Shown here: positions 41,989 to 49,905 of the stretch, piece by piece
Layout of the letters: every line of letters begins with the position of its first letter
Position numbering within the stretch: position 1 is the stretch's first letter
Assembly: GCF_900110645.1 (NCBI RefSeq)
Contig: NZ_FOFB01000022.1
Span: 47,762 to 111,761, forward strand
Reading direction: 5' to 3'
DNA: 64,000 nucleotides
Source: Neolewinella agarilytica
Lineage (GTDB): Bacteria; Bacteroidota; Bacteroidia; Chitinophagales; Saprospiraceae
Program-made: the position numbers and the translations under genes
The notes under the pieces: generated by a model
Told to the model about the DNA's origin: nothing
The model's database searches: none
Seen by the model: the letters and a program-made list of their open reading frames with translations, nothing else

Positions 41989-42906
41989 ATGCATAATCAA
42001 ACTACTAACCACGTCCTGATGGTGCGGCCAAAGAACTTCGCAGTTGGCAGCCCTACACATATGGACAATGCTTTTCAGTCCGTTGCGCCACCGGAGCATC
42101 AACGGGACATTGCGGCTGCCGCCGTCAGGGAATTCGATAATTATGTCAATGTACTTCGTCAGGCTGGTGTACTGGTGACCGTTATTGATGACCAGGACGA
42201 CTTACTGACCCCCGATTCTGTCTTCCCAAATAACTGGTTTAGTACCCACGAGGATGGCTTACTTGTGACCTATCCAATGTATTGGCCCCAACGCCGGGTT
42301 GAACGCCGGGCGGACATCCTTGAACTACTGGACAAGGAACACAAAATTAACCGAACCCTCGCCCTGGAACACTGGGAAGGAAGCGGTCGCTTTCTGGAGG
42401 GAACCGGCAGCCTGGTACTGGACCGGGTAAATCGAATTGCCTACTGCTGTTATTCTGAGCGTGCTACGAAGGATGCTATCTATGACTGGTGCGCAGCGAT
42501 GGATTATTCTCCGATCACTTTCCATGCACATGATCAGCGCGGGACGGCCGTTTACCACACCAACGTGATGCTGGCCATTGGCACTGAAGTGGCCGTTGCC
42601 TGCCTGGACAGCGTAAAGGACCCCGCGGAAAAGTCGAAGCTGACGGAAAGTCTGGCCTTCTCCGGCAAAAGAATCTTCGGGATCAGCCTGGATCAGATGG
42701 ACCAGTTCGGCGGGAATATGTTAGAGTTGATGACCGACATTGGCCCCGCCTGGGTAATGTCCACTGCAGCGCATGATTCTCTCGATCCCGCCCAAAGAGA
42801 GGCCCTTGGTGCCCCGATTATTCACGTTCCACTTCCCGTTATTGAAAAATATGGCGGCGGTAGTGCGAGGTGTATGATTTCGGAAATATTTTTAGAACGA
42901 AAGTGA
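41989..42906 (+). CDS. ctlX: Citrulline hydrolase-like (CtlX, arginine deiminase-related)
   Basis: This 305-residue enzyme has the pentein fold of the arginine deiminase/DDAH superfamily. The sequence DDLLTPDSVFPNNWFSTHEDG is the conserved substrate-binding region. EGTGSLVLDR holds a catalytic acidic residue, YHTNVMLAIG the catalytic histidine, and GGGSARCMISEIF the C-terminal nucleophile cysteine. The FPNNWFSTH and SARCM patterns point to the CtlX branch that hydrolyses citrulline to ornithine; another amidinohydrolase activity is possible. Its leader is long and structured, which suggests post-transcriptional control. Confidence 0.85.
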   Translation: MHNQTTNHVLMVRPKNFAVGSPTHMDNAFQSVAPPEHQRDIAAAAVREFDNYVNVLRQAGVLVTVIDDQDDLLTPDSVFPNNWFSTHEDGLLVTYPMYWPQRRVERRADILELLDKEHKINRTLALEHWEGSGRFLEGTGSLVLDRVNRIAYCCYSERATKDAIYDWCAAMDYSPITFHAHDQRGTAVYHTNVMLAIGTEVAVACLDSVKDPAEKSKLTESLAFSGKRIFGISLDQMDQFGGNMLELMTDIGPAWVMSTAAHDSLDPAQREALGAPIIHVPLPVIEKYGGGSARCMISEIFLERK

Positions 42907-42910
42907 ATCT

Positions 42911-43075
42911 GAAGTTGCAGGTTTCAGGTTGCAGGTTGCAAGGGGTACAAGTTGCACAGTTCTAACAGACCTGTATCTTGCAACCCGCAACTTGTACCCT
43001 GCAACTTGCAACCCGCAACCTGCACCCCGCAACTTGCACCCCGCAACTTGTACCCTGCAACTTGCAACCCACAAC
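42911..43075. repeat. 165-bp self-complementary phrase array (GCAACTTGCAACCC)
   Basis: The first 45 bp are GTTGCAGG/GTACAAGTTGC copies. From 42977 on there are at least eight degenerate units such as GCAACTTGTACCCT, GCAACTTGCAACCC and GCAACCTGCACCCC. The first half is the reverse complement of the second, so the RNA could fold into many alternative hairpins. It begins 4 bp after the preceding stop codon, and stays open in more than one frame up to the enoyl-CoA hydratase gene. Confidence 0.85.
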
Positions 43076-43091
43076 TCAAAAACAATCCCCC

Positions 43092-43874
43092 ATGCCCAAC
43101 TACAATAACCTCCTCGTTGAGGAAACCGACGGAATTCTATACGTAACCATCAATCGGCCCAAAGCCCTTAATGCGCTGAACCAGGAGACGATGGGAGAGT
43201 TGGAAGCCTTGTTTGGATCGGACTATGCATCCCGCAAAGACCTGAAGGGAGTATTAATCACTGGTGCCGGAGACCGTGCCTTCGTGGCGGGGGCTGACAT
43301 CAAAGAATTTCTCGGCGTCGCTGCCGCCGGCAGCGGTAAAGAGATGGCTACCCGGGGCCAGGACGTTTTCTTTCTCATTGAGCGCTTCCACGCACCGGTC
43401 ATTGCTCTCGTCAATGGGTTTGCACTGGGCGGCGGCTGTGAGTTGGCTATGGCCTGCCATATGAGGGTCGCTACGGAACAGGCCCGCTTCGGGCAACCGG
43501 AAGTCAACCTCGGCATTATCCCGGGTTATGGTGGCACTCAACGCCTTAATCAACTGATCGGGAAGGGAAAAGCCATCGAGCTTACCCTGACCGGGAACAT
43601 GCTCGACGCCGCAGAAGCACACCGTATCGGACTGGTCAATTACACCTTGCCAGCAGCAGAGGCCCGGGCAAAAGCCATTGAATTACTACAAACCATCGGA
43701 ACAAAAGGTCCGGTAGCCGTAGCGGAATCCATCAAGGCCATAAATGCTTATTACGCCAGCAGTGACTTCGAAGAGGAGGCTGCGGCCTTTGGCCGCGCTT
43801 CGGGGACGAAAGACTTCGCCGAAGGGGCTGCCGCTTTCGTAGAAAAGCGAAAAGCGGACTTCAAAGGAGAGTAG
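43092..43874 (+). CDS. Enoyl-CoA hydratase/isomerase family protein
   Basis: This is a 260-residue crotonase-fold enzyme. Conserved motifs are VTINRPKALNALN, FVAGADIKEF (oxyanion hole), NGFALGGGCELAMACHMRVA and FGQPEVNLGIIPGYGGTQRL. The two glutamates (in GGGCELAMAC and FGQPEVN) are those of enoyl-CoA hydratases that add water across trans-2-enoyl-CoA, as in beta-oxidation or butanoyl metabolism. The ATG at 43092 (MPNYNNLLVEE) is the natural start. The in-frame extension upstream to 42978 is translated repeat and is not credible. Confidence 0.93.
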   Translation: MPNYNNLLVEETDGILYVTINRPKALNALNQETMGELEALFGSDYASRKDLKGVLITGAGDRAFVAGADIKEFLGVAAAGSGKEMATRGQDVFFLIERFHAPVIALVNGFALGGGCELAMACHMRVATEQARFGQPEVNLGIIPGYGGTQRLNQLIGKGKAIELTLTGNMLDAAEAHRIGLVNYTLPAAEARAKAIELLQTIGTKGPVAVAESIKAINAYYASSDFEEEAAAFGRASGTKDFAEGAAAFVEKRKADFKGE

Positions 43875-44425
43875 GTTCGTGGTGATAATAGGGCTAGTAG
43901 CTTGAATATACTCCAAGCCAACAGGAACGGGTAATTACCCCTCGGTACTGTGCGGCCTTGGTTATTGCTTCGCTTTGCCTTCCACGCCCATTTACCAGAC
44001 TTAGAGACCGATGACTTAAAGTTCTTAGTCGATAGCCTAAGAGCCTTTTTTCCCGGAAGAGGGGGAGGAGGAAAGGAGTGGGAAGAGAGAAGCAACGTTT
44101 ATAATGCCGTTAGTCACCCGGACCATTTGAATGATATCCTGAAAATTCTAACTGAATTCTTTTCAGTCTGGTGTAGTCTATCGAAAAATCTGCCTGACGA
44201 AGGCTATAAATAGTACACCGCTTCAATAATGAGCGTCTCTTCTTTGTGCCTTTGTGGACTAAGTCTCAAAAAGGTCGCTTGCGAGCAAGAACATCGAAGA
44301 CCGACCGAAGGGAGCGGAAGTGATAGCTGGCGGACCGCATCTGTACTTGTAGGTATAAACACGGTAGCAACCTTAGCGGAAGCGATCTAAAGTATCGGTC
44401 CGTATGCTCAAACCTGGTCAAAAAA
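43875..44425. other. Gene-free 550-bp stretch
   Basis: Between the enoyl-CoA hydratase stop and the FKBP terminator there is no recognisable gene. It contains the 100-bp repeat copy 2 (44052-44152), a CTTTGTGCCTTTGTGG phrase (about 44243) and an 88-codon plus-strand frame (43950-44213) without clear family. The frame overlaps the repeat and is judged spurious. Confidence 0.45.
44052..44152 (-). repeat. ~100-bp dispersed repeat, copy 2 (inverted)
   Basis: Reverse complement aligns to 33941-34039 over about 100 bp with no obvious gaps. See copy 1. Confidence 0.75.
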
Positions 44426-44482
44426 AGCGGTCAGCCACCAGTACCCAGAGCCTTGTGGCTCGAATACTGATGGCTGACCGCT
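44426..44482 (-). terminator. Long-stem terminator of the nrnA-FKBP operon
   Basis: AGCGGTCAGCCACCAGTA and TACTGATGGCTGACCGCT form an 18-bp stem with one mismatch, and the loop contains an inner GAGCC/GGCTC stem. On the minus strand the hairpin ends in TTTTTT. Confidence 0.88.
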
Positions 44483-44497
44483 ATCTATCATCGTAAT

Positions 44498-44577
44498 CTC
44501 ACAGGAATAGTAGACTAGTAACCTCCAATGTGCGGCAGCTACTATCCGACTATCATACGATCACTACTATAATACTA
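44498..44577. repeat. Phrase array (ATAGTAGACTAG / ACTACTATAATACTACT) at a stop codon
   Basis: Copies of ATAGTAG, ACTATC and CACTACTATAATACTACT flank the CCTCCAATGTGCGGCAGC element. The array includes the FKBP stop codon on the minus strand. Confidence 0.5.
44522..44539. repeat. CCTCCAA(A/T)GTGCGGCAGC element, copy 3
   Basis: One base different from the two copies next to tilS. As there, an ACTATC-type phrase follows. Confidence 0.6.
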
Positions 44578-45480
44578 CTCCACGTCTTCCAACTCAACGT
44601 AGAAGGCGAGTTCTGAATTCGGGGGGATATCTCCACCGGGTGTGCCTTGCGCGCCGTAGCCCAGCTCAGAAGGAATAAAGAAGGTTGCTTTAGCGCCTTC
44701 TTTGAGCAGCGCAATGCCTTCGTCCCAACCCGGAATTACCCGGCCGGTACCCAACTGGAAAGGAATACCTTCACCGCGCTGGAAAGACTGGTCGAACACA
44801 TTACCGTTGCTGGTAAGCATACCGATATACTGAACGACTACGCCACGGCCGGCTTCAGCCTGTGGGCCGGTGCCTTCTTCGTGGATAACGTACTTGAGTC
44901 CGCTGGCGGTTTCTTTCATGTCTCCGTCAAGCTTACCGGCATTGTAATCTTTTACTGCCTGGGCAGCAAACTCAAGCCGCTCTCCTTCAAGAGCTTTCAC
45001 GATTTCCCGCTTGGCGTTAGCTTCCGCCTGTTCCTTTTCCTGGCGGGCGGCAAATTCTTCTTCGGAGAGAATGTCCGTAACGATCATGTCGTAGAACAGG
45101 ACGGTATCTGCCTCGAGGCCCGGGGGCTTGCTGGGGAACTCTTCGATGTTCACCCGAACGACGGCGCTGTCGCCAACTCGCATGTAACGGAGAACGTCTT
45201 CTACCGGGCTTACCTCTTCCGGTCCGCCATCCGCTACGGCTTGAATAACGGGTTGTGGGCCGCCGGCTGTACGCGTGTCAAACAGCGTACTGTCTCCTTC
45301 GGTACGCATGCTTACATTGAAGTAGACGTAGTCTCCGATTTCAACGGGTTCTCCGCTGCCGTTATCCTTGAAGAGCTCGTAACGGTTGCCTAATGGAGAA
45401 ACCTCCATGGATGCCCCGGAATCGGACTCACAGGCAGTGAAGATGCCGCAGCAAAGCAGCAGAAAAATTATTGAACGCAT
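44575..45480 (-). CDS. FKBP-type peptidyl-prolyl isomerase lipoprotein
   Basis: This 301-residue envelope lipoprotein (lipobox FTAC, about residue 17) has two FKBP-like regions. The N-terminal one (EIGDYVYFNVSMRTEGDSTLFDTR, DVLRYMRVGDSAVVRV) is degenerate. The C-terminal one is complete: GRGVVVQYIGMLTSNGNVFDQSF, FQLGTGRVIPGWDEGIALLKEGAKATFFIPSELGYGAQG and IPPNSELAFYVEL. A helical linker (about 145-185) joins them. It should assist folding of exported proteins. It follows nrnA by five bases on the same strand, so they form one operon ended by the 44426 hairpin. Confidence 0.92.
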   Translation of the reverse strand: MRSIIFLLLCCGIFTACESDSGASMEVSPLGNRYELFKDNGSGEPVEIGDYVYFNVSMRTEGDSTLFDTRTAGGPQPVIQAVADGGPEEVSPVEDVLRYMRVGDSAVVRVNIEEFPSKPPGLEADTVLFYDMIVTDILSEEEFAARQEKEQAEANAKREIVKALEGERLEFAAQAVKDYNAGKLDGDMKETASGLKYVIHEEGTGPQAEAGRGVVVQYIGMLTSNGNVFDQSFQRGEGIPFQLGTGRVIPGWDEGIALLKEGAKATFFIPSELGYGAQGTPGGDIPPNSELAFYVELEDVE

Positions 45481-45485
45481 AGTTT

Positions 45486-46517
45486 TTATTGATTTTTAAA
45501 TTCTAGGTAGGCTGCGTCAATTTCAGCAGCGTAATCTGGTAACAGTTTTTTGAACTTATTGATGGTTGTTCCCAGCGGAGCAAAGCTGGCACCACCGGCA
45601 GCGTTGCGGTGGCCGCCGCCCCGGAAGTGAGACTTACATATTTGTTGTACGTCCATATTTCCTTTGGAGCGAAGACTCATCTTAACGATGGTAGGTTGCT
45701 CATGGATGAAGGCGGCGATCATCATGCCGGGCATGCGCAAAACGTAGTTCACGATGCCCTCAGTGTCTCCCCGTTTGATGTCAAAATGCTCGTAGTCTTC
45801 CTTGGTCAGCCAAATGATCCCCGTTTTCAGCTCGGGGAGGAGCTCCATCTGATTGGCCAGGCAATGCCCCAGAAGGCGGAGCTGCTTTTCGGTCATGGAG
45901 TTCCAGATGTTATCCTGGATCTTGTTATCGTCCGTACCGGCTTCGAGCAGCTTGGCTACCGTACGGAAAAGCCTGGGAGAGGTAGCGTATTTGAAACCAC
46001 CCGTATCCGTGATGATGCCGGTGTAAAGGCAATCGGCCACGTCTTTGGTGACCCAGCCCGCGTGGCCAAGATCATCGATAAAGGTATATACCATCTCGCA
46101 GGTGGAACTGGCGGAAGGGTCGCTGAACATATGGTCGGCTACCGGCTCCGGAAAGAGGTGGTGGTCGATCATGATTCGCGGCCGTTTGTCTTTGTCCAGT
46201 CCTTCGGCGACTTTGTCAATCCGATCGAAGGAATTAAAGTCGAGGATGAAGAAGAGGTTAGCCCGCTTGATGGCGGCACGGGCTTCTTCAGTTTCATCAT
46301 CGTAAATGATGATATCACTCACTTTAGGCAGGAAGGCCAGGAAGTCCGGATAATCAGATGGCAGAACGATATTCACCTGATGGCCCTGAGACTTCAGGTA
46401 GTGGGACAGTCCTAAGCTGGAGCCTACGGCATCGCCGTCGGGGTTCCGGTGGCTGAAGATGACGATGTCCTTAGGTTGGGCAAGCAATGCTTTTACGTCG
46501 GATATGTTCGGTTCCAT
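45486..46517 (-). CDS. nrnA: DHH-family phosphoesterase, NrnA-like (oligoribonuclease/pAp phosphatase)
   Basis: This 343-residue enzyme has DHH motifs FSHRNPDGDAVGSSLGLSHYL, IMIDHHLFPEP and the intervening FILDFNS. The C-terminal DHHA1 domain ends in HFRGGGHRNAAGGASF. NrnA enzymes remove nucleotides from short RNA oligomers and dephosphorylate pAp, which completes RNA decay. Length is normal. It is the first gene of the operon with the FKBP gene. It is divergent from ndk across a 257-bp gap containing two copies of the dispersed motif. Confidence 0.93.
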   Translation of the reverse strand: MEPNISDVKALLAQPKDIVIFSHRNPDGDAVGSSLGLSHYLKSQGHQVNIVLPSDYPDFLAFLPKVSDIIIYDDETEEARAAIKRANLFFILDFNSFDRIDKVAEGLDKDKRPRIMIDHHLFPEPVADHMFSDPSASSTCEMVYTFIDDLGHAGWVTKDVADCLYTGIITDTGGFKYATSPRLFRTVAKLLEAGTDDNKIQDNIWNSMTEKQLRLLGHCLANQMELLPELKTGIIWLTKEDYEHFDIKRGDTEGIVNYVLRMPGMMIAAFIHEQPTIVKMSLRSKGNMDVQQICKSHFRGGGHRNAAGGASFAPLGTTINKFKKLLPDYAAEIDAAYLEFKNQ

Positions 46518-46590
46518 AGTCTACGATCTTAGGGAAAAGACGCGCAAAGGTCGCAAAATTAAGTGGTAGGGAAAAGTTTTGAGGTTTGCA

Positions 46591-46608
46591 GGCGCGGCCG
46601 CAGGTGCA
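46591..46608 (+). repeat. Dispersed bipartite 18-bp motif, copy 8
   Basis: GGCGC-GGC-CGCAGGTGCA. It forms an inverted pair with copy 9, which is 63 bp away. Confidence 0.85.
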
Positions 46609-46671
46609 AAGAGTTGCTTTTACCGGCAGGGGAGAGGTGGCTTTTAATCCATTGCTGTCTTGAACCTTCTC

Positions 46672-46689
46672 TGCACCTGCGGCTGCGCC
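46672..46689 (-). repeat. Dispersed bipartite 18-bp motif, copy 9
   Basis: TGCACCTGCG-GCT-GCGCC, in inverse orientation to copy 8. Confidence 0.85.
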
Positions 46690-46739
46690 CAGCTCCTTCT
46701 TAGTGATTGGCAGGCATAGATTTTATCCAAAAGAAAGCG

Positions 46740-46747
46740 TACTTTTG
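46740..46747 (+). promoter_or_regulatory. -7 box of ndk
   Basis: TACTTTTG fits TAnnTTTG, 27 bp before the ATG at 46775. Confidence 0.5.
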
Positions 46748-46774
46748 CGGCCCAAAACTAAATCAAATAATACC

Positions 46775-47197
46775 ATGGCCACTAACAGAACTTTCACGAT
46801 GATCAAGCCCGGAGCTGTTCGTAACGGACACCTCGGTGCTATTCTTGCCGATATTACCGCCGGCGGTTTCAAGATTGTCGCCATGAAGTACACTAAGCTC
46901 AGCGCCGAGAAGGCCGGTGAGTTCTACGCCGTTCACAAAGAGCGTCCTTTTTACGGTGAGCTCGTTGAGTTCATGAGCAGCGGCCCGATCGTGGCGGCTA
47001 TCCTCGAAAAAGACAATGCCGTAGCTGATTTCCGCACGCTCATCGGTGCTACCAACCCCGCTGACGCTGCCGAAGGCACCATCCGGAAAAAGTACGCGAC
47101 CAGCATCGGTGAGAACGCCGTTCACGGTTCTGACAGCGACGAGAATGCTGCCATCGAAGGTAGCTTCCACTTTGCGGGAACGGATATCTTCGCCTAA
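46775..47197 (+). CDS. ndk: Nucleoside diphosphate kinase
   Basis: This 140-residue enzyme exchanges the gamma phosphate between nucleoside di- and triphosphates. [18 protein letters not shown] and the catalytic histidine of ENAVHGSDS (His117) are diagnostic, and the length is that of the family. The upstream frame to 46703 covers the -7 box and is not used. The stop is followed by a phrase array that runs into the next gene. Confidence 0.97.
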   Translation: MATNRTFTMIKPGAVRNGHLGAILADITAGGFKIVAMKYTKLSAEKAGEFYAVHKERPFYGELVEFMSSGPIVAAILEKDNAVADFRTLIGATNPADAAEGTIRKKYATSIGENAVHGSDSDENAAIEGSFHFAGTDIFA

Positions 47198-47200
47198 AAA

Positions 47201-47284
47201 GTCTTGTAGTCTTGTAGTTTGGTAGTCTTGTAGTGCCCGTCACACATGGTTGCCAAACTACAAGACTACCAAAACTGCCAGACT
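47201..47284. repeat. Self-complementary phrase array (GTCTTGTAGTTTGGTAG) bridging ndk and the kinase gene
   Basis: The left arm (47201-47234, GTCTTGTAG units) pairs with the right arm (47252-47284, CAAACTACAAGACTACC units). The right arm lies inside the following coding sequence and encodes its residues 3-13. Confidence 0.85.
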
Positions 47285-48229
47285 ATCGACTTCTCCTCCC
47301 TCCGCATCCTCGTCGTTGGTGACGTCATGATCGACCGCTATCTGGACGGCCGGGTGGAACGGATCAGCCCCGAAGCCCCCGTTCCGGTAATGCGCCTCGG
47401 GCGGGAGGATAACCGACTTGGCGGGGCGGCTAATGTCGCGCTCAATCTGAAAGCGCTCGGTGCCACGCCATTGTTGGCGGGCCTGGTGGGCGATGACGAA
47501 AACGGGAAAGTCTTCCGTCAACTCCTCACGGATAATGATCTCAGCGATGCATTGATCGTCTCCGATCCAAAGCGTTGTACTACGGTGAAAACCCGTCTTG
47601 TTGCCCAGGGGCAACAGTTGATGCGGGTTGATCGGGAGGAGACTTCCAATGCGGAAGAAGACGCTGCCGACCAAATAATCCGCCGGTCGGAAGCTGCTCT
47701 GCAGGGAGGAAAGGTTGATCTTCTCCTCTTTCAGGATTATAACAAGGGAGTGCTCTCCCCATCCATCATTCGTTCATTGTCGGAGCTGGCGCAGAAGCAC
47801 AGCGTAGATATTATTGTCGATCCTAAGGCCCGACATTTCTGGAATTACGAAGGCTGCTCTCTCTTCAAACCTAATCTCCGTGAAATTCAGCAGCAGCTGG
47901 ACTTCGGGGTTCGGCCCGTTCTGGAAGATCTGGATAAAGCCGCCGCTGTTATTTTCGAAAAACTCGCTTGTGCTTCGGTTATGATTACTCTTAGCCAGCA
48001 CGGTATTTACGTGCATGACGGGACCGCATCCGAAATCTATCCTACTGACGCCAAAGTCATTGCCGACGTGAGCGGAGCCGGAGACACCGTCATCAGCGTA
48101 GCGGCCTGCGGCCTGGCCGCAGGGATGCCCCTGGGCGAAATCGCCAGACTTGCGAACCGGGCTGGCGCTCAGGTAATTGCCAAGAGTGGGGTAGTGGCGG
48201 TGGACCTGGCGGAACTGATTGGCGAATAG
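47246..48229 (+). CDS. hldA: PfkB-family kinase, D-glycero-beta-D-manno-heptose-7-phosphate kinase-like
   Basis: This 327-residue ribokinase-fold enzyme corresponds to the N-terminal half of HldE/RfaE. It has ILVVGDVMIDRYLDGRVERISPEAPVPV, GGAANVALNLKALGATPLLAGLVGDDENG and the anion-hole end DVSGAGDTVISVAACGLAAG with catalytic Asp. It should make heptose-1,7-bisphosphate for LPS or glycan. No adenylyltransferase domain is fused, and the partner gene is not in the window. The first 13 residues (MVAKLQDYQNCQT) are mostly translated phrase array and precede the usual start of the fold. No alternative start is visible, so the extension is probably real. Confidence 0.88.
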   Translation: MVAKLQDYQNCQTIDFSSLRILVVGDVMIDRYLDGRVERISPEAPVPVMRLGREDNRLGGAANVALNLKALGATPLLAGLVGDDENGKVFRQLLTDNDLSDALIVSDPKRCTTVKTRLVAQGQQLMRVDREETSNAEEDAADQIIRRSEAALQGGKVDLLLFQDYNKGVLSPSIIRSLSELAQKHSVDIIVDPKARHFWNYEGCSLFKPNLREIQQQLDFGVRPVLEDLDKAAAVIFEKLACASVMITLSQHGIYVHDGTASEIYPTDAKVIADVSGAGDTVISVAACGLAAGMPLGEIARLANRAGAQVIAKSGVVAVDLAELIGE

Positions 48230-48241
48230 ACGTACGTTGTT

Positions 48242-49360
48242 TTACTCTTCCCGCTTCAGAATCATCCAACCGCCCCGGATTTCATCCGTAAACAGCTTAA
48301 AACTATTTCCATAAGGTGGCCGGAGTAACTCGGATCGCTGGGTGCCGAGATAGCCGACCACAACGACTCGTATAGGAACCTGATCTTCTACGGGTAGGCG
48401 GACATTGATCTCTCCTGCGGTGGGCATATAGAACAGAAAATTACCCTGATCGTCAGTAAAGGCGTGCGCATTTTTCCCGATGAGTACTTCCGGAGCGGGC
48501 TTCAGATCCCGGAACCTGAGGTAACGCTCAACGGTGCGGATAGCGCGGATGCTGGCCAGCCGTGCACCGCGCATTTCAAATGTGGACCGTGAAGATGCGT
48601 AGCACAAGCCTGCATACCCGTTCGCTGCCGCAAGGTTGAAGTTCTTGATGACATCGTAAGGGTCATTCCCATCAACGGCAGAGAAGTGGACAGGGCCGGT
48701 GTAAGTCCCCGCGGTCGGCAGAGAAGGTAGTGCCTGCCGGAAAGGATACTTGTCGGTAAAGGTCTGACCATTAGCCCGGACGGCTAATTGCCGTAGCTTG
48801 CTCAGTGAAGAAGGTGCCGAGGCCTGATCGTTTAGCTGCCTGATGCTGTATAAGACGTTCCGGTAGTGCTGGGAAATGCTGAGAGCCTGCTCCGCCATTA
48901 CGTTGTAAAGCAATTCGTGCGTCTGTGTGCTATCGGCCATCGGTAACTCAAGCTGAACGACCATGTCAAGGCTGGCGGCATGGCGGAGGAAGGCATGGAA
49001 GTTGGACCAGTAAAGACTGTCCGGAGCATTCAGATCGAATTGCCCGGTAAGCGGGTTCCGGGCGAAGGGTTCCGGGCGGGTTCCTTCAAAGGGATCAATT
49101 TGACTGCAGACGTAATTGCCGCCGGCTTTTTGTAGTTCTTTCAGCTGTTGAATAACATCAACGGACTGCGACAGGTTTTTTTGGTTGATGGTGCCCAAAA
49201 GAAGTAAGGGGTTACCTTCTTTATCTGCCCAAAAGCGCTTGTTTTCTGCCCAGGCCTGAAGGCTGTTACTGGGGCCAATACGGTCAGGGTCTTCGTTTGC
49301 CTCCGGGAAACAGGCGCATAGGGAAAGCAGTAAAAGGCTGCAAAGTAAACGTGGAATCAT
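48242..49360 (-). CDS. Lipoprotein, possible TIM-barrel glycosidase-like fold, unknown
   Basis: This is a 372-residue lipoprotein (lipobox LCAC, Cys17). The mature N-terminus AWAENKRFWADKEGNPLLLLGTINQ resembles the first strand of apiosidase-like or DUF4038-type barrels (RYFxDxxGKPFFWLG). The C-terminal TDDQGNFLFYMPTAGEINVRL segment resembles the small beta domain that follows such barrels. Canonical catalytic glutamates cannot be identified with confidence. The gene is convergent with the heptose kinase gene with only 12 bp between stops. Probably an envelope or surface protein of carbohydrate handling, low certainty. Confidence 0.5.
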   Translation of the reverse strand: MIPRLLCSLLLLSLCACFPEANEDPDRIGPSNSLQAWAENKRFWADKEGNPLLLLGTINQKNLSQSVDVIQQLKELQKAGGNYVCSQIDPFEGTRPEPFARNPLTGQFDLNAPDSLYWSNFHAFLRHAASLDMVVQLELPMADSTQTHELLYNVMAEQALSISQHYRNVLYSIRQLNDQASAPSSLSKLRQLAVRANGQTFTDKYPFRQALPSLPTAGTYTGPVHFSAVDGNDPYDVIKNFNLAAANGYAGLCYASSRSTFEMRGARLASIRAIRTVERYLRFRDLKPAPEVLIGKNAHAFTDDQGNFLFYMPTAGEINVRLPVEDQVPIRVVVVGYLGTQRSELLRPPYGNSFKLFTDEIRGGWMILKREE

Positions 49361-49384
49361 ATCAGGGGTAAGATGATTCCTGAA

Positions 49385-49813
49385 TCAATCTTGGCGTGGC
49401 GTCCAGTCGCTTAACAGTAGTTCTGCCTGAATCTCTCCGGCAACGAGGTCACGATCAACGGTAAGTACCCGGCCACGGCCAAAGCCGTAGCTGCCGTTTT
49501 CGATCTTTTTGATAACGTCCGGGCTGGTTACGGAGGTGACTTTGTAGTCGATTCCGCTACGATCTTTTAGCGAGTACGTGATTACCGGGTCTTGATTAAG
49601 AACGGCAACTTTACTGTAAGAACTTACCTGAAACTGCCAGCCATCTACCAGCTGCCCTTCCCGGAGAACAGGTTCCAGGTCGCCATGATCAGCTAATCGC
49701 TTGAAAGACATTTCTGCCGAAATCTGATCCGGAGGGAAAGAAGACTCATCAAAATTATTTCCGGCGCAGGCGTTTAACAGGACTAAGGGAAGCAGAAAGA
49801 GGTAGAACTTCAT
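49385..49813 (-). CDS. Small lipoprotein of unknown function
   Basis: This 142-residue lipoprotein starts at the ATG 49813: MKFYLFLLPLVLLNACAG with lipobox LNAC, Cys16. The mature part is soluble and of mixed secondary structure, including ISAEMSFKRLADHGDLEPVLREGQ and AGEIQAELLLSDW. No family is recognised. A longer frame to 50005 would add an unlikely arginine-rich leader overlapping pspC, so it is rejected. It sits 24 bp from the lipoprotein gene downstream on the same strand and may be cotranscribed. Confidence 0.65.
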   Translation of the reverse strand: MKFYLFLLPLVLLNACAGNNFDESSFPPDQISAEMSFKRLADHGDLEPVLREGQLVDGWQFQVSSYSKVAVLNQDPVITYSLKDRSGIDYKVTSVTSPDVIKKIENGSYGFGRGRVLTVDRDLVAGEIQAELLLSDWTPRQD

Positions 49814-49905
49814 AAAGAGTCGATGGGTATTAGTTAGTTCAGGAGTGCCTTGCCGCTGTATGGTTGATAAGCTAAGGGGCGAAGGCCTCGTGGCGGAGAT
49901 TGCTG

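Noticed and set aside
42978..43091. N-terminal extension of the enoyl-CoA hydratase
   Set aside because: The 38 codons are translated phrase array; the protein fold starts at the ATG at 43092.
43950..44213. Plus-strand frame of 88 codons ending FFSVWCSLSKNLPDE
   Set aside because: Slightly like the small protein at 34112, but it runs through the 100-bp repeat in the opposite orientation, so the likeness is probably chance.
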